Source: Aliishimia sp045106335 (lineage in GTDB: Bacteria; Pseudomonadota; Alphaproteobacteria; Rhodobacterales; Rhodobacteraceae). Taken from it: a stretch of DNA of 64,000 nt. Numbering within the stretch: position 1 is the first letter of the stretch; the number at the start of each line of letters is the position of its first letter. The stretch is taken from assembly GCA_045106335.1 (NCBI GenBank), contig JBGCEM010000100.1:1-64000 (forward strand), given 5' to 3'. Shown here in pieces: positions 34,282 through 42,231 of this stretch. Both the position numbers and the translations under genes were made by a program. The notes under the pieces were generated by a model. The model saw nothing but the letters and a program-made list of their open reading frames with translations. It made no database searches and was not told where the DNA came from.

Positions 34282-35808
34282 TTAACGGTGTAGGCGCAGG
34301 ATTTGGTTCGTATTCACCTGCTGCCAAGGCCCCACATGTTGATCTGGCCAGACCACACGCAGCTGCACGCTTTGCGCTGTACCAAGTCCGAAATGGTGAA
34401 ATCCCGCATCGCCGCCTGCATGGCCTCCGCCGATTGTGACCTCGCGCGTGTGCCGGGAGTCACCCTGATCGATTTCGATGACGGCACCAATACCTGTGCG
34501 GTTCGACCCGGTCATGTCCAGCGACACAAGCAGCCAATTGCCCGACATCGTCGTGTTTTCATACACTTCCATCGCCGCGCGGCGGTTCACGACAGCCAAA
34601 TCCAACGCACCATCCAAGTTCAAATCCACCAAAGCAGCCCCGCGACTGCGGGCCATACTGGCAATTCCGGCCGGTTCTGATAGATCGGCAAACGTGCCAT
34701 CTGCGCCTTGTATCAAAAGTGAATTAGGGTCTTCCATCGCCATGCCGGGCATCTGTTCGACATTGCCCTTGGCCACAAAAATATCGTCGCGCCCGTCATT
34801 ATTCACGTCGCCAAAAGCGGCATGCCACCCAGTCGAGGGCCGCCCATCTTGGCCCACATGGGGGCGATGCGCCGTGGTGCCGCGCGCGTAAGTGGCGTCG
34901 CGGTAGACCGGGCCGCGCGCTTCTGGATCAAATAGCTGAAATTTTTGATCGCCCATTGAGGTCAGATAAACATCCGCAAACCCGTCCCCCGTAAGATCCC
35001 GCGAGGCGATGCCCATACCCCAAATCGCGTATGGCTGCCAGCCGTCATCTTGGGTGAACAAGCGCGGTTGTGCGGCCATCTCCCAAAGCTGTTCCTGTCC
35101 GCCGCGTACGTAATAATGACGGTCATTGCTCAGCCGCAAATCGGCGCGCCCGGTGCGGGACCAGTCGGAAAACAGCATCGACAAAACGCAAAACCCTGGC
35201 GTCAAAGGCTGCGCGGGCTGATACGTGGAACCTGTAGGGCGATAGAGTTGTGGGTCACCGCACGTGCCAAATGGACCGTTCGGATCCGCACGATCCACGT
35301 AAGTTCCAAAGGCCAAGGTCGGCAACGTGTTGCCCTTTTCCCAAGTGGCGGAAAATGCGGTGGTCCAGTGATCCTTGGACTGGAAGTTCAGGTCCGCAAA
35401 CGGGGCAAACTCACACTTGCCCAAGCCGCGCATCAAAAGATTGGGCCCTACGCGCAAGACTGCCAGATCCATCCAGCCGTCACTGTTAACGTCGATGGGG
35501 TAGGCGCCTGTCATGCCGGTAAGTGCTAATGCGTCGGGGGTATTTTCGCGAAAAGACAGGGGCTGGCCGGGACCTTGCGTGGTGTTGCGCAAGAGCATGC
35601 CCGGGTTGGTGCCGCCTGCGGCATAAAGCTCGGGCAGCGCGTCGCCGTCACAATCAAAGGCTGCAACACCTCCGCCGACGAAATGCTCCCATCCGCCCGC
35701 ATAGACATGTTCGGCCACAGGCACCGGCATAAATTGAGGGACATTTTCTGCGTGCACAGATCCCGATACGGCAAGGCCGCAAAGCCATACAATGAGCCTA
35801 ACTGCCAT
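34282..35808 (-). CDS. CRTAC1-like FG-GAP repeat protein with ASPIC/UnbV C-terminus
   Basis: The 508-residue secreted protein has a signal peptide (MAVRLIVWLCGLAVSGSVHA). At least five FG-GAP/VCBS-type calcium-binding blades follow (AAFDCDGDALPELY, DVNSDGWMDLAVL, DLTGDGFADVYL, DVNNDGRDDIFVA, DLNLDGALDLAVV). An ASPIC/UnbV domain closes the protein (NRTGIGAVIEID ... VVWPDQHVGPW). It is probably a periplasmic or exported beta-propeller of unknown binding function; such proteins recur next to di-haem peroxidases. The ATG at 35808 begins the signal peptide and overlaps the 3' end of the ROK gene by 11 bp. Confidence 0.85.
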   Translation of the reverse strand: MAVRLIVWLCGLAVSGSVHAENVPQFMPVPVAEHVYAGGWEHFVGGGVAAFDCDGDALPELYAAGGTNPGMLLRNTTQGPGQPLSFRENTPDALALTGMTGAYPIDVNSDGWMDLAVLRVGPNLLMRGLGKCEFAPFADLNFQSKDHWTTAFSATWEKGNTLPTLAFGTYVDRADPNGPFGTCGDPQLYRPTGSTYQPAQPLTPGFCVLSMLFSDWSRTGRADLRLSNDRHYYVRGGQEQLWEMAAQPRLFTQDDGWQPYAIWGMGIASRDLTGDGFADVYLTSMGDQKFQLFDPEARGPVYRDATYARGTTAHRPHVGQDGRPSTGWHAAFGDVNNDGRDDIFVAKGNVEQMPGMAMEDPNSLLIQGADGTFADLSEPAGIASMARSRGAALVDLNLDGALDLAVVNRRAAMEVYENTTMSGNWLLVSLDMTGSNRTGIGAVIEIDQGDSRHTREVTIGGGHAGGDAGFHHFGLGTAQSVQLRVVWPDQHVGPWQQVNTNQILRLHR

Positions 35809-37045
35809 TGCGCACCAAATCTCGCACAGATAGGGCTGACACTTTCTCAATCCCATAGGCTGCTGCCCCTTTGGCCCAAAGCGAATTGTCCCAACTGTGC
35901 ACACGGATCGGTGGCATCGGCGCATCGACTTGCACAATCAACCGCGAGGCCTGCTCAATTGCGGCATCAATATATGGCACCCGCACCATATGGTCATTCC
36001 CTGCTAAAATGATCAGTTGTGGGTCGAATAGATTAATCAAATTCGCCAGGCCCAAAGACAACATGCGTTGCGCTTGATCCAGAACCATATGCGCAAAAGG
36101 ATCGTTCTGCGCAGCGGCGGCGCTTAGACTTGCGATGTCGTCAAACAACGCTTCTGCATGGGACAGGCTGGCCGCGTTCATTAACGCATATTCCCCGACA
36201 TAGGCTTCTAGGCAACCGCGCTGGCCACATTGACATAAGGCACCGTCCATCTGAACTTTCATATGGCCAAACTCGGCTCCGCATCCGCGCGTTCCGCGAA
36301 AGATTTTCCCGTCAATAACAATCCCCAAACCCACACCGTGCTCAATCGTGACCACAAGAAAATTGGAATGATTGCGCCCCTCGCCAAACAGATGCTCGGC
36401 TTTGGCGACAAGATTGGCATCATTGTCTATAAACACAGGGAACGGCAATTGGCGGGCAAGTTCTGGGCCCAGATCGACATTGCGTTCCGACAGTGACGAA
36501 GACCAATGCACAAAGCAGGCATCCGCATCAATAAATCCAGCCAATCCGACACCTGCGCCAGACAAGTCAGACAGCACCAATCCAGCCTTCGTACAGGCCG
36601 TTTCCAGGGACATCTTAATAGCATTTACAAGATCCCAGGGCGTACAGCGCGCTGCTGGCAGGGGTGTTTCAGACAGCAAAACCTCGACACCTTCAAAATC
36701 CACGATCAAGACCGTTACCGAGGATTGTGTAACTTTGACACCAGCGATGTAATGCGCAGCACCGCGCAGTTGCAACGTGACCCGTGGCCGTCCGCGTTTG
36801 GCGCCTGGGTCACGGGTATCGGTTGCCGATTCTTGGATCAATCCGCCAGCCAACAACTCAGCCGTGATGGTCGTCACGGTGGCCGGGCTAAATCCGGTCA
36901 CAGCCGCGATATCGATTCGCGCAATCTGTTGCTTTGCGCGGATCGTATCCAAAACTTGTTGACGTCCAATTTCACGTTGTTCTGAAACTGATTTTGTCGC
37001 TGGGGTATTCATCGGCTTGTCAAAACCCTCATTGTTTGACTTCAT
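35798..37045 (-). CDS. ROK-family transcriptional repressor (xylose operon regulator candidate)
   Basis: The 415-residue protein has an N-terminal winged helix (QQIARIDIAAVTGFSPATVTTITAELLAGGLI). The ROK sugar-kinase-like domain carries the zinc motif CQCGQRGCLEAYVG. The gene is divergent from xylF, with the xyl promoter between them, so it most likely represses the xyl operon in the absence of xylose. The ATG at 37045 (AGG five bases upstream) is used; an ATG at 37012 and a TTG at 37072 are alternatives. It overlaps the following CRTAC1 gene by 11 bp, which would couple that gene to this regulator's transcript. Confidence 0.88.
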   Translation of the reverse strand: MKSNNEGFDKPMNTPATKSVSEQREIGRQQVLDTIRAKQQIARIDIAAVTGFSPATVTTITAELLAGGLIQESATDTRDPGAKRGRPRVTLQLRGAAHYIAGVKVTQSSVTVLIVDFEGVEVLLSETPLPAARCTPWDLVNAIKMSLETACTKAGLVLSDLSGAGVGLAGFIDADACFVHWSSSLSERNVDLGPELARQLPFPVFIDNDANLVAKAEHLFGEGRNHSNFLVVTIEHGVGLGIVIDGKIFRGTRGCGAEFGHMKVQMDGALCQCGQRGCLEAYVGEYALMNAASLSHAEALFDDIASLSAAAAQNDPFAHMVLDQAQRMLSLGLANLINLFDPQLIILAGNDHMVRVPYIDAAIEQASRLIVQVDAPMPPIRVHSWDNSLWAKGAAAYGIEKVSALSVRDLVRNGS

Positions 37046-37076
37046 GAAACCTGGCTTCCAAAAATTTTTCAAGAAA

Positions 37077-37110
37077 TATTTTGACAGTTAAAATAAATTG
37101 ACTCTAGGAT
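37077..37110 (+). promoter_or_regulatory. xylFHGA promoter with overlapping inverted repeat
   Basis: TTGACA (37081-37086) and TAGGAT (37105-37110) are spaced 18 bp, a good sigma-70-type promoter about 70 bp before the xylF ATG. TATTTT (37077-37082) and AAAATA (37090-37095) form a perfect inverted repeat with a 7-nt spacer covering the -35 element, well placed as an operator for the divergent ROK repressor. Binding is inferred. Confidence 0.55.
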
Positions 37111-37179
37111 ATAGCGTCAGGTGCCGGATTCGACGACATCGGGCTTTACAGTTCTACACATTCAGGGAGAGACACGAAA

Positions 37180-38202
37180 ATGAAACTGCTGGGAACCCTT
37201 TCCGTCGCCGCCATGTTGGCAGGCACAACGGCTATTGCAGCGGACTTGACGGTCGGCGTCAGCTGGTCGAACTTTCAAGAAGAGCGCTGGAAAACTGACG
37301 AAGCGGCCATCGTCGGCGCGCTGGAAGCAGGCGGCGCAGCTTATGTATCTGCCGACGCGCAATCTTCTGCCTCCAAGCAATTGGCTGACGTTGAAAGCCT
37401 GATCGCACAAGGCGTCGATGCTTTGATTATCTTGGCGCAAGACGCCCAAGCGATTGGCCCTGCTGTGCAAGCTGCCGCCGACGAAGGCATTCCTGTCGTG
37501 GCTTATGACCGTTTGATCGAAGATGATCGCGCGTTTTACCTGACATTTGACAATATCGAAGTGGGTCGGATGCAGGCCCGCGCCGTGTTCGCCGCCTTGC
37601 CGAAAGGCAACTACGTGATGATCAAAGGCTCGCCAACCGACCCGAATGCAGACTTCTTGCGCGGTGGTCAGCAGGAAATCCTTCAAGCCGCCATCGACAG
37701 CGGTGATATCAACATCGTGGCCGAGGCCTACACAGATGGCTGGCTGCCTGCTAACGCGCAGCGCAACATGGAACAGATCCTGACAGCACAAGACAACAAT
37801 GTTGACGCTGTTGTGGCCTCGAATGACGGAACTGCCGGGGGCGTGGTAGCCGCGCTGACAGCCCAAGGTATGGAAGGCATTCCAGTGTCCGGTCAAGATG
37901 GGGATCATGCTGCTTTGAACCGCGTCGCAAAAGGTACACAGACTGTTTCCGTCTGGAAAGACGCACGTGATCTGGGCCGCGCTGCGGGTGAAATCGCTGT
38001 GCAATTGGCTGGCGGAACAGACATGGCGTCCGTCAGCGGAGCCGGATCTTGGACGTCACCCGCTGGCACAGAAATGTCAGCGCTGTTCTTAGAGCCCGTG
38101 CCGATCACATCCGAAAACCTCAGTGTCGTTGTTGACGCAGGGTGGATCGAAAAAGACGCACTGTGCCAAGGTGTGACGGCTGGTCCAGCACCCTGTAACT
38201 AA
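37180..38202 (+). CDS. xylF: D-xylose ABC transporter substrate-binding protein
   Basis: The 340-residue periplasmic protein has a signal peptide (MKLLGTLSVAAMLAGTTAIAA). Its CUT2-family sugar-binding fold is XylF-like: GVSWSNFQEERWKTDE, VDALIILAQDAQAIGPAV, IPVVAYDRLI and YFL-type TFDNIEVGRMQA. It delivers xylose to the XylH/XylG permease. First gene of the xylFHGA operon; a stable hairpin follows its stop codon. GGGAGAGAC lies upstream of the ATG. Confidence 0.93.
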   Translation: MKLLGTLSVAAMLAGTTAIAADLTVGVSWSNFQEERWKTDEAAIVGALEAGGAAYVSADAQSSASKQLADVESLIAQGVDALIILAQDAQAIGPAVQAAADEGIPVVAYDRLIEDDRAFYLTFDNIEVGRMQARAVFAALPKGNYVMIKGSPTDPNADFLRGGQQEILQAAIDSGDINIVAEAYTDGWLPANAQRNMEQILTAQDNNVDAVVASNDGTAGGVVAALTAQGMEGIPVSGQDGDHAALNRVAKGTQTVSVWKDARDLGRAAGEIAVQLAGGTDMASVSGAGSWTSPAGTEMSALFLEPVPITSENLSVVVDAGWIEKDALCQGVTAGPAPCN

Positions 38203-38212
38203 ACCGATTAAC

Positions 38213-38245
38213 ATGTCAGCGCCTGCCAAAATCGGGTGCTGACAT
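38213..38245 (+). repeat. Intercistronic hairpin between xylF and xylH
   Basis: ATGTCAGCGCC (38213-38223) pairs with GGTGCTGACAT (38235-38245), 11 bp including one G-T wobble, with an 11-nt loop. There is no T-tract. Such hairpins after a binding-protein gene typically protect its mRNA from 3' decay and let it be made in excess over the membrane components. Confidence 0.65.
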
Positions 38246-38272
38246 CCCCTGCTGATATTTCGGAAGTCTGCT

Positions 38273-39571
38273 ATGACCGACACGACATCTCAGCCGATCC
38301 CCAACAAAGAACCGCGCTCGCTCCTTCAGCAATTGGAGATCGATACGCGTCTGTTGGGTATGATCGGCGCATTCATCCTGCTATGTATTGCCTTTAACAT
38401 CCTGACGGACGGTCGTTTTTTGACACCGCGCAACGTGTTTAACCTGACAATTCAAACCGTGTCTGTGGCGATTATGGCCTGCGGCATGGTGTTTGTTATC
38501 GTGACACGACACATTGATCTGTCCGTCGGTGCCTTGCTTGCGACCTGTTCTGCGATCATGGCGATGGTTCAGACGGATGTGCTGCCGACCACCTTTGGGC
38601 TTGGCTTGGACAACCCGATGACTTGGATCATCACCGTCGCAGTCGGCCTGGTCGCGGGAAGCTTGATAGGTGCTTTTCACGGGTGGATGATTGGATATTT
38701 GACGATTCCCGCATTTATTGTGACGCTTGGTGGCTTCCTCGTGTGGCGCAACGTGGCCTGGTATTTGACCTCGGGGCAAACCATCGGTCCGTTGGACAGT
38801 ACGTTCATGATGTTTGGTGGCACGAATGGGACTTTGGGAACGACATTCAGTTGGGTTCTGGGCCTGTTGGCAGCGGCTTTTGCAGTGTTTGCCCAGTGGA
38901 ACGGACGGCGCGGCAAGCTGAAACATGGGTTCGGCGTCAAGCCGGTCTGGGCCGAGGCGACTTTGTCAGCGATCTTTGCTGGCGCGATCCTGGGTTTTAT
39001 CTGGATCCTAAATTCCTACACAATCCCACAGCGGCGGTTGCAACGCATGTTCGAAGCGCGTGGCGAAGAGCTGCCCGAAGGTCTGACCGTGGGCTACGGC
39101 CTGCCGATTTCCGTGCTTATCCTGATCGCAGTCGCAGTCGTTATGACAATTATTGCCAAACGGACACGCTTTGGGCGCTATATTTTCGCAACTGGTGGCA
39201 ACCCGGATGCAGCCGAGCTGTCGGGCATCAACACGCGGATGCTAACGGTGAAGATTTTTGCGCTAATGGGGTTCTTATGTGCGCTGTCAGCGGTCGTCGC
39301 CTCGGCAAGATTATCTAACCATTCCAATGATATCGGTACTTTGGACGAATTGCGTGTCATCGCGGCCGCTGTGATTGGTGGCACGGCGCTGGCAGGTGGG
39401 TTGGGCACGATATATGGTGCAATTCTTGGCGCGTTAATCATGCAAGCGCTGCAATCGGGTATGGCTATGGTCGGTGTGGACGCTCCGTTTCAAAACATCG
39501 TCGTCGGCTCGGTCCTGGTTTTGGCAGTTTATATCGACATTGTGTACCGCAAACGGCTGGGGGCGAAATAA
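38273..39571 (+). CDS. xylH: D-xylose ABC transporter permease
   Basis: The 432-residue inner-membrane protein has about ten hydrophobic segments. CUT2 permease features include FNLTIQTVSVAIMACGMVFVIVTRHIDLSVG, IPAFIVTLGGFLVWRN and the C-terminal GGTALAGGLGTIYGAILGALIMQALQSGM. It forms the xylose channel with XylG. Its stop overlaps the xylG ATG by one base. Confidence 0.93.
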   Translation: MTDTTSQPIPNKEPRSLLQQLEIDTRLLGMIGAFILLCIAFNILTDGRFLTPRNVFNLTIQTVSVAIMACGMVFVIVTRHIDLSVGALLATCSAIMAMVQTDVLPTTFGLGLDNPMTWIITVAVGLVAGSLIGAFHGWMIGYLTIPAFIVTLGGFLVWRNVAWYLTSGQTIGPLDSTFMMFGGTNGTLGTTFSWVLGLLAAAFAVFAQWNGRRGKLKHGFGVKPVWAEATLSAIFAGAILGFIWILNSYTIPQRRLQRMFEARGEELPEGLTVGYGLPISVLILIAVAVVMTIIAKRTRFGRYIFATGGNPDAAELSGINTRMLTVKIFALMGFLCALSAVVASARLSNHSNDIGTLDELRVIAAAVIGGTALAGGLGTIYGAILGALIMQALQSGMAMVGVDAPFQNIVVGSVLVLAVYIDIVYRKRLGAK

Positions 39572-40365
39572 TGGCAACGTCTAAAGAGCTGCGCGCCCAA
39601 GGCGCGTCCCCGCTAGTGGAAATGAAAGACATTTCAATCTCATTCGGCGGCGTGAAGGCCGTGGACCAGGTCAGTGTCGACCTTCATCCTGGCGAAGTGG
39701 TCGGGCTGCTTGGGCACAATGGTGCGGGAAAATCGACGCTGATCAAGGTTCTGTCGGGGGCATATGCCAAAGACAGTGGCCAAATCTTTGTCGATGGCAA
39801 GCCAGTTGAAATCAACAATCCGCGCGATGCCCGAACGCATAACATCGAAACGATTTACCAAACGCTTGCCTTGGCCGACAATCTGGATGCTGCGTCAAAC
39901 CTGTTCTTGGGACGCGAACTGGTCACGCCCATGGGCCTGGTAGATGACAGCGCAATGGAGGCAGAATGCCGCAAAATCATGGGCCGCTTGAACCCAAATT
40001 TTGCGAAATTCTCAGACCCGGTTTCGGCTTTGTCGGGCGGGCAAAGACAGTCTGTTGCGATCGCGCGCGCGGTCTATTTCAACGCACGGATCTTAATAAT
40101 GGACGAGCCCACAGCGGCGTTGGGGCCACAGGAAACGCAGATGGTCGCGCAACTGATCCAACAACTTAAGGCCGAGGGCATTGGAATTTTCCTAATCGAT
40201 CACGACGTCCACGCGGTAATGGAGCTGTGCGATCGCGCCAGCGTCATGAAGAACGGTAAGCTTGTTGGAACTGTGGATATCGATGACGTCACGGATGATG
40301 ATCTTCTTTCGATGATCATTTTGGGTAAAACGCCGGGCCAGGCAGAGCCTAAGGACAAAGGATAA
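39571..40365 (+). CDS. xylG: Xylose ABC transporter ATP-binding protein (single NBD)
   Basis: The 264-residue ATPase has Walker A GHNGAGKST, signature LSGGQRQSVAIARAVYF, Walker B ILIMDEPTAAL and the H-loop DHD. It energises XylH. It has one nucleotide-binding domain, half the size of the tandem-NBD XylG of enterobacteria (about 510 aa), so a homodimer must serve the transporter. Ends 5 bp before xylA. Confidence 0.9.
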   Translation: MATSKELRAQGASPLVEMKDISISFGGVKAVDQVSVDLHPGEVVGLLGHNGAGKSTLIKVLSGAYAKDSGQIFVDGKPVEINNPRDARTHNIETIYQTLALADNLDAASNLFLGRELVTPMGLVDDSAMEAECRKIMGRLNPNFAKFSDPVSALSGGQRQSVAIARAVYFNARILIMDEPTAALGPQETQMVAQLIQQLKAEGIGIFLIDHDVHAVMELCDRASVMKNGKLVGTVDIDDVTDDDLLSMIILGKTPGQAEPKDKG

Positions 40366-40370
40366 ATCAA

Positions 40371-41678
40371 ATGACTACTGGTTTTTTTGAAGGTTTGGAC
40401 CGGATCAAATTTGAAGGCGCTGAAAGCGACACGGCACTGGCATTCCAACACTACAATCCGGATGAAGTGATCCTGGGCAAGCGGATGGAAGATCATTTGC
40501 GCTTTGCAGTCGCCTATTGGCACTCTTTCGCCTGGGAAGGGCAAGACCCATTCGGTGGCCAAACGTTTGAACGCCCTTGGCATCCGCAAGACAGTATGGA
40601 CCGGGCCCGACTGAAAGCCGATGTCGCTTTTGAGATGTTTGATATCTTGAATGCGCCGTTTTTTTGCTGGCACGATGCTGATATTCGCCCGGATCAAGGG
40701 AACTTTGCCGAAAACCTCGCGACACTTGATGAAATTACGGACTACATTGGCGAAAAAATGTCGTCGCGCCGCACCAAACTGTTGTGGGGCACAGCCAACA
40801 TGTTTTCGCACCGCCGTTGGATGGCCGGGGCGTCAACCAATCCAGATCCGGATGTTTTTGCGTTTGCCGCAGCGACTGTGAAATCATGTCTGGACGCGAC
40901 CCATAAGCTGGACGGCCAAAACTATGTTCTTTGGGGCGGTCGTGAAGGTTATGAAACTTTGCTGAATACAGATCTGGGCACAGAGCTGGATCATATGGGC
41001 AGGTTTCTTAACATGGTGGTCGAGTATAAGCATAAAATTGGTTTCAAAGGTCAAATCTTGGTTGAGCCGAAGCCACAAGAGCCCTCAAAGCACCAGTATG
41101 ACTATGATGCGGCAACCTGCATTGGCTTTTTGCGCAAATACGGGTTGGAAGACGAGGTGAAACTAAATCTGGAACAAGGTCATGCGATTTTGGCGGGACA
41201 CAGTTTTGAACATGAAATCGCAACTGCTGCGGCAGAGGGTATGTTGGGATCGATTGATATGAACCGGAATGACTATCAATCCGGTTGGGATACGGATCAG
41301 TTCCCCAACAATGTGCCCGAAGTTGCGCTGGCGTATTATCATATTTTGAAGGCAGGCGGTCTTGGATTGGGGGGCACGAATTTTGATGCTAAACTTCGTC
41401 GCCAATCCTTAGATCCTCAGGATTTGATTGCGGGACATGTTGGTGCCATGGATATTTGCGCACGCGGTTTAAAGGCCGCGGCAGCCATGATCGAGGATGG
41501 CGGTTTGGAAGATGCACTGCAACAACGCTACGAAGGATGGTCTTCGGCTGCTGCAACAGAAATGTTGAACAGCGATCTAAGCACAATCACTCAGCGTGTA
41601 TTGGACAAAAACATAAATCCGCAACCCCGGTCAGGCCGTCAAGAGGTCTTGGAAAATTACGTGAACCGTTTTGTTTAG
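40371..41678 (+). CDS. xylA: Xylose isomerase
   Basis: The 435-residue enzyme contains the xylose isomerase signatures FFCWHDADIRP, LVEPKPQEPSKHQYDYD and the metal-binding GHSFEHEIATA and DMNRNDYQSGWDTDQFP. It converts D-xylose to D-xylulose, which XylB phosphorylates. The length matches class II isomerases. Last gene of xylFHGA, followed by a strong hairpin. Confidence 0.95.
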   Translation: MTTGFFEGLDRIKFEGAESDTALAFQHYNPDEVILGKRMEDHLRFAVAYWHSFAWEGQDPFGGQTFERPWHPQDSMDRARLKADVAFEMFDILNAPFFCWHDADIRPDQGNFAENLATLDEITDYIGEKMSSRRTKLLWGTANMFSHRRWMAGASTNPDPDVFAFAAATVKSCLDATHKLDGQNYVLWGGREGYETLLNTDLGTELDHMGRFLNMVVEYKHKIGFKGQILVEPKPQEPSKHQYDYDAATCIGFLRKYGLEDEVKLNLEQGHAILAGHSFEHEIATAAAEGMLGSIDMNRNDYQSGWDTDQFPNNVPEVALAYYHILKAGGLGLGGTNFDAKLRRQSLDPQDLIAGHVGAMDICARGLKAAAAMIEDGGLEDALQQRYEGWSSAAATEMLNSDLSTITQRVLDKNINPQPRSGRQEVLENYVNRFV

Positions 41679-41684
41679 CAACGC

Positions 41685-41713
41685 CGCCCGTTGGGTAACT
41701 GACCCGACGGGCG
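41685..41713 (+). terminator. Stem-loop after xylA
   Basis: A 12-bp stem (41685-41696 with 41702-41713, one G-T wobble) with a 5-nt loop begins 7 bp after the xylA stop. No T-tract follows, so it may work as a 3' stabiliser or a Rho-assisted end rather than an intrinsic terminator. It also lies between the convergent xylA and the 41754 gene. Confidence 0.55.
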
Positions 41714-41753
41714 CCTGCCGCAAGAATAGGGCCAGCCGCTAACCCCAAACGGT

Positions 41754-42038
41754 TTATGTCCCGGTGCGGCGCATCGGTTTTTGAGCCTGCTTCTTGCCGG
41801 ATATCGTTTTTTCGCGTTGGGAAATGGCATAGGCTTTAATTTTCAAAGCCGTTGCGGCATCGACCTGGGTCTGCGCATAATCTTCGACAAGTCGCACAAC
41901 GTGTTGTGCGCTGAACGCTCTGGTTCGCAAAGGCACCATCGTAAAGGCCTCATCCACCATGCGTAGATATAACATTCCGCGTCCTTCAGTGTGTGAAACC
42001 CGAACGTGGTATTCAATTCCATTCAAATCAACCAGCAT
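41754..42038 (-). CDS. Hypothetical protein (94 aa)
   Basis: The 94-residue protein is not recognised. It starts MLVDLNGIEYHVRVSHTEGRG, has a predicted beta-rich N-terminal half (YLRMVDEAFTMVPLRTRAFS), a helix (VVRLVEDYAQTQVDAATALK) and a basic tail (KKQAQKPMRRTGT). The ATG at 42038 has GGGGGC upstream; a TTG at 42050 is an alternative. It is convergent with xylA and divergent from the sulfotransferase-like gene. The basic tail could bind nucleic acid, but nothing more can be said. Confidence 0.6.
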   Translation of the reverse strand: MLVDLNGIEYHVRVSHTEGRGMLYLRMVDEAFTMVPLRTRAFSAQHVVRLVEDYAQTQVDAATALKIKAYAISQREKTISGKKQAQKPMRRTGT

Positions 42039-42231
42039 AACTGCCCCCAATAATTAACTGCGACCGGTGTAACTCAGCGGGGTTACTGTTTTGATGAACG
42101 GCAAAGGCAAAAATATTCCAACTCTAAAGCAAAGTTTCGTCAGTTTTCTGTCAAATTTAACTCAATTGCGAATAGGCTCTTGCGCAGCGCACCTTCTGGG
42201 GTAAACCAAAAACACACATAACCGGAGCTAT

